Below the pieces are notes generated by a model. The model was not told the DNA's origin and did no database searches. It saw only the letters and a program-made list of their open reading frames with translations. This document shows positions 62,462 to 64,000 of a stretch of DNA of 64,000 nucleotides, in pieces. Both the position numbers and the translations under genes were made by a program. The first letter of the stretch is position 1. Each line of letters begins with the position of its first letter. The DNA comes from Psettodes erumei (taxonomy: Eukaryota > Chordata > Actinopteri > Pleuronectiformes > Psettodidae), in NCBI GenBank assembly GCA_016785225.1, contig JAFBJZ010000620.1, positions 124,001 through 188,000 of the forward strand, in the 5' to 3' direction.

Positions 62462-64000
62462 CTGGACACAGACACACACTGTCTTCACATCGCTCACGTA
62501 AAACATGGTGGAGTTGGATTTGGACGCTGACCTGCAGAACGGTCGACACCGTTGACGGTTCCCTGCACGTCCGTCTCCTCCTCGGCGTAACTCAGCAACA
62601 GGGAGCGCTGCCTGTGAGTCAGCTTCCTGCAGGAGAGACACGGTTCAGTGAAACAACACGAGTCATGTGGGATCCTTCACAGTGTCAGGACAGAGAAGAG
62701 GACGGGTTTTCACCTTCAACTGTCAATGAAGAAAGACACTTTTTTTAATTCTAGATGTTTGCATTTGCATTGTGATGATCTAATATAAACATATTAAAAA
62801 TATAAATGAATAAATCATTGCTTTGTTTTAAAATCCCAACAGTGCAATCAGGTCATTTTGTTGAACTGAATCAGCAGGATCGTCATATGACTCTAACACA
62901 ACCAGAGTTACTGAGCACCACGGTGGTCTGTGAATGTGATTCTTACTTGGGCACTCTGATCTTGATATGAATGTAGTGATCTCCGTAGCTGTAGCTGTTC
63001 ATCCTGCGAATGCCTTTCCCCTGCAGCCGGATCACCTGGTCTGCCTGGCAACTCTGAGGGATCTGAGAACAACACACAACAAAGTCTGAAGCAGAGGACA
63101 CAACACCAGAGATTTGCTCTCTTGCTTTTAAAATACTGCTTAGCAAACAGAACGTCAGTGATTTCTGGAGGAAAAGCAGTTCTTGTCTTTACAAATTACT
63201 CAGTTTATATATCATTATATCATTATATTTCTCTCTGAGTGATCTTTGGTTCAAACATCTCGTCTGTCAGTACGATCTCGCCTCAACTGTTGCGAGAACT
63301 GAGATGACGTTGACTCATCAGTCTCTCTGCTGCTGCTCACCATTAAACTGATGGTTTCGTAGAGGCCCTGTGTGGTGGCTGTGCCCCCCAGGATTGCTTG
63401 AGCTATAGAAATCGGCACATCCGAGTGGATGTCTGCTCCGCTGCGCCTGAACACCGGGCTCCTCTGGACCTGCACAGAGACATTTGAAATACAACACAGA
63501 AGTAGTACAGTGTACTTTCTAAAAAAACCTCACTTGAACTAACAACTTACCCTGAATGTGATGAGGATTTCGCTTTTACTGACTGACAAGCTCACTGTCT
63601 GACCATCTTCCACACCTGTGAGAAAAAAAATATCAGATAAATTAGTCTTGGCTCAATGTTACGTATCTATGTGTGTATAAATGTAAGCGCGGAGCAACTT
63701 CCAAATTCATGTCTGAAACGTTCAAAGCAGGTGCACACATTCACAGTTTTATCACAAGACTAAATAACGCTGACAATGAGTCGTTGAGTTCATGAAAACA
63801 GATGAGTGAATGTTTTCCAGCTTTTATCCTTCACTTGTGAGATTGAGATGAAAACCTACCGGCGGGTACGGCCACAGTGACCGTCTGTCTCTTCTTGGTC
63901 TGACCTGAACCTCTGCACAGAGCGCAGGGCGTGGTTATGACTGAGCCCTTCCCACCGCAGCGTCGACAGGTGGAGCGCATCATGAAGGGACCTGTGCTGA
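62340..64000 (-). CDS. dnaja3: DnaJ homolog subfamily A member 3 (Tid1), mitochondrial Hsp40, 3' six coding exons (partial)
   Basis: Six exons joined by GT-AG introns of 244, 81, 278, 320 and 70 bases encode the last 221 residues in one continuous frame. The fragment opens in the zinc-binding region with CRRCGGKG and CALCRGSG, the third and fourth CXXCXGXG repeats. Client-binding domain follows (VPAGVEDGQTV, RSGADIHSD..ISIAQAILGGT, NSYSYGDHYIHIKIRVPK), then YAEEETDVQGTVNG, a Glu/Gln-rich tail and the C-terminus GFFSKLKKMFS, which matches the long (Tid1-L) isoform type. DNAJA3 stimulates mitochondrial Hsp70 in the matrix and delivers unfolded clients. The J domain, Gly/Phe region and first two zinc repeats lie beyond the window edge. 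Oddity: the usual IPPGTQ of the client-binding domain reads IPQSCQ, and GKGIPRI reads GKGIRRM, which suggests a diverged paralogue (dnaja3b-like) or lineage change. No frameshift is seen. Confidence 0.95.
62532..62626 (-). CDS. dnaja3: dnaja3 exon E (95 bp)
   Basis: Encodes KKLTHRQRSLLLSYAEEETD and VQGTVNGVDRSA, the conserved end of the client-binding region. Acceptor CCTGCAG, donor GTCAGC (a weaker GT donor). Confidence 0.92.
62947..63062 (-). CDS. dnaja3: dnaja3 exon D (116 bp)
   Basis: Begins in phase 0 with IPQSCQADQVIRLQGKG and ends ..HIKIRVP plus two bases. Acceptor TTCTCAG, donor GTAAGA. This exon holds the unusual IPQSCQ and GIRRM residues. Confidence 0.93.
63341..63469 (-). CDS. dnaja3: dnaja3 exon C (129 bp)
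   Basis: Exactly 43 codons, phase 0 at both ends. Encodes VQRSPVFRRSGADIHSD, ISIAQAILGGT and GLYETISLM. Acceptor TGTGCAG, donor GTGAGC. Confidence 0.93.
63551..63615 (-). CDS. dnaja3: dnaja3 exon B (65 bp)
   Basis: Acceptor TCTCACAG, donor GTAAGT. Completes the split glycine codon and encodes GVEDGQTV..EILITFR, the start of the client-binding domain. Confidence 0.93.
63860..64000 (-). CDS. dnaja3: dnaja3 exon A (partial, cut by window edge): zinc repeats III-IV
   Basis: From the edge, reads (I)STGPFMMRSTCRRCGGKG and then CALCRGSG, ending ..AVPA plus one base (G). Donor GTAGGT. The upstream part of this exon is outside the window. Confidence 0.93.

Noticed and set aside
1..64000. CRISPR arrays, operons, prophage or plasmid features
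   Set aside because: No regularly spaced direct repeats with unique spacers and no compact gene order; the genome is clearly vertebrate.

Overview
The window looks like nuclear DNA of a ray-finned (teleost) fish, probably a percomorph. Three things point this way. The two recognisable genes are vertebrate-specific in architecture: a single-coding-exon vasorin, and an intron-rich DNAJA3. The non-coding DNA carries many (CA)n/(GT)n microsatellites. It also carries several dispersed repeats I recognise as common in teleosts, plus a decayed Tc1-like transposon. There is no bacterial or viral gene organisation; most open reading frames are chance frames in non-coding DNA.

Layout. Bases 1-6380 are non-coding DNA upstream of vasorin, ending in a strong splice acceptor. 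Vasorin (vasn, + strand) is encoded at 6402-8534 in one uninterrupted exon, with about 1.2 kb of 3' UTR ending near the AATAAA at 9767. From about 9.8 kb to 62.3 kb I find no convincing protein-coding exon. This stretch holds microsatellites, fragments of at least seven dispersed repeat families, a Tc1-like element (33059-34329) with a broken transposase, two strong inverted repeats, two CpG-rich patches, and a few regulatory-looking motif clusters. From 62340 to the window edge, on the - strand, lie the last six coding exons of dnaja3 (mitochondrial Hsp40/Tid1). They run from the third and fourth zinc-binding repeats to the stop codon. The J domain and 5' exons lie beyond the window.

How the genes relate. 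Vasorin is a type I membrane protein that binds TGF-beta at the cell surface. DNAJA3 is a mitochondrial co-chaperone of mtHsp70. They are not functionally coupled. Their proximity matches the mammalian neighbourhood, where VASN lies inside a CORO7 intron and DNAJA3 lies next to CORO7, so this is most likely conserved synteny. I could not see coro7 exons in the 54 kb between the two genes, although short exons could escape an eye search.

I found no previously undescribed biological system. The observations most worth checking are the perfect 25-bp foldback at 20372-20425, a pair of identical MEF2-consensus boxes at 29412-29476, the CpG-rich patch at 43980-44235, the CRE/CCAAT/TATA-type cluster at 58755-59110, and the divergent residues in the DNAJA3 client-binding domain.
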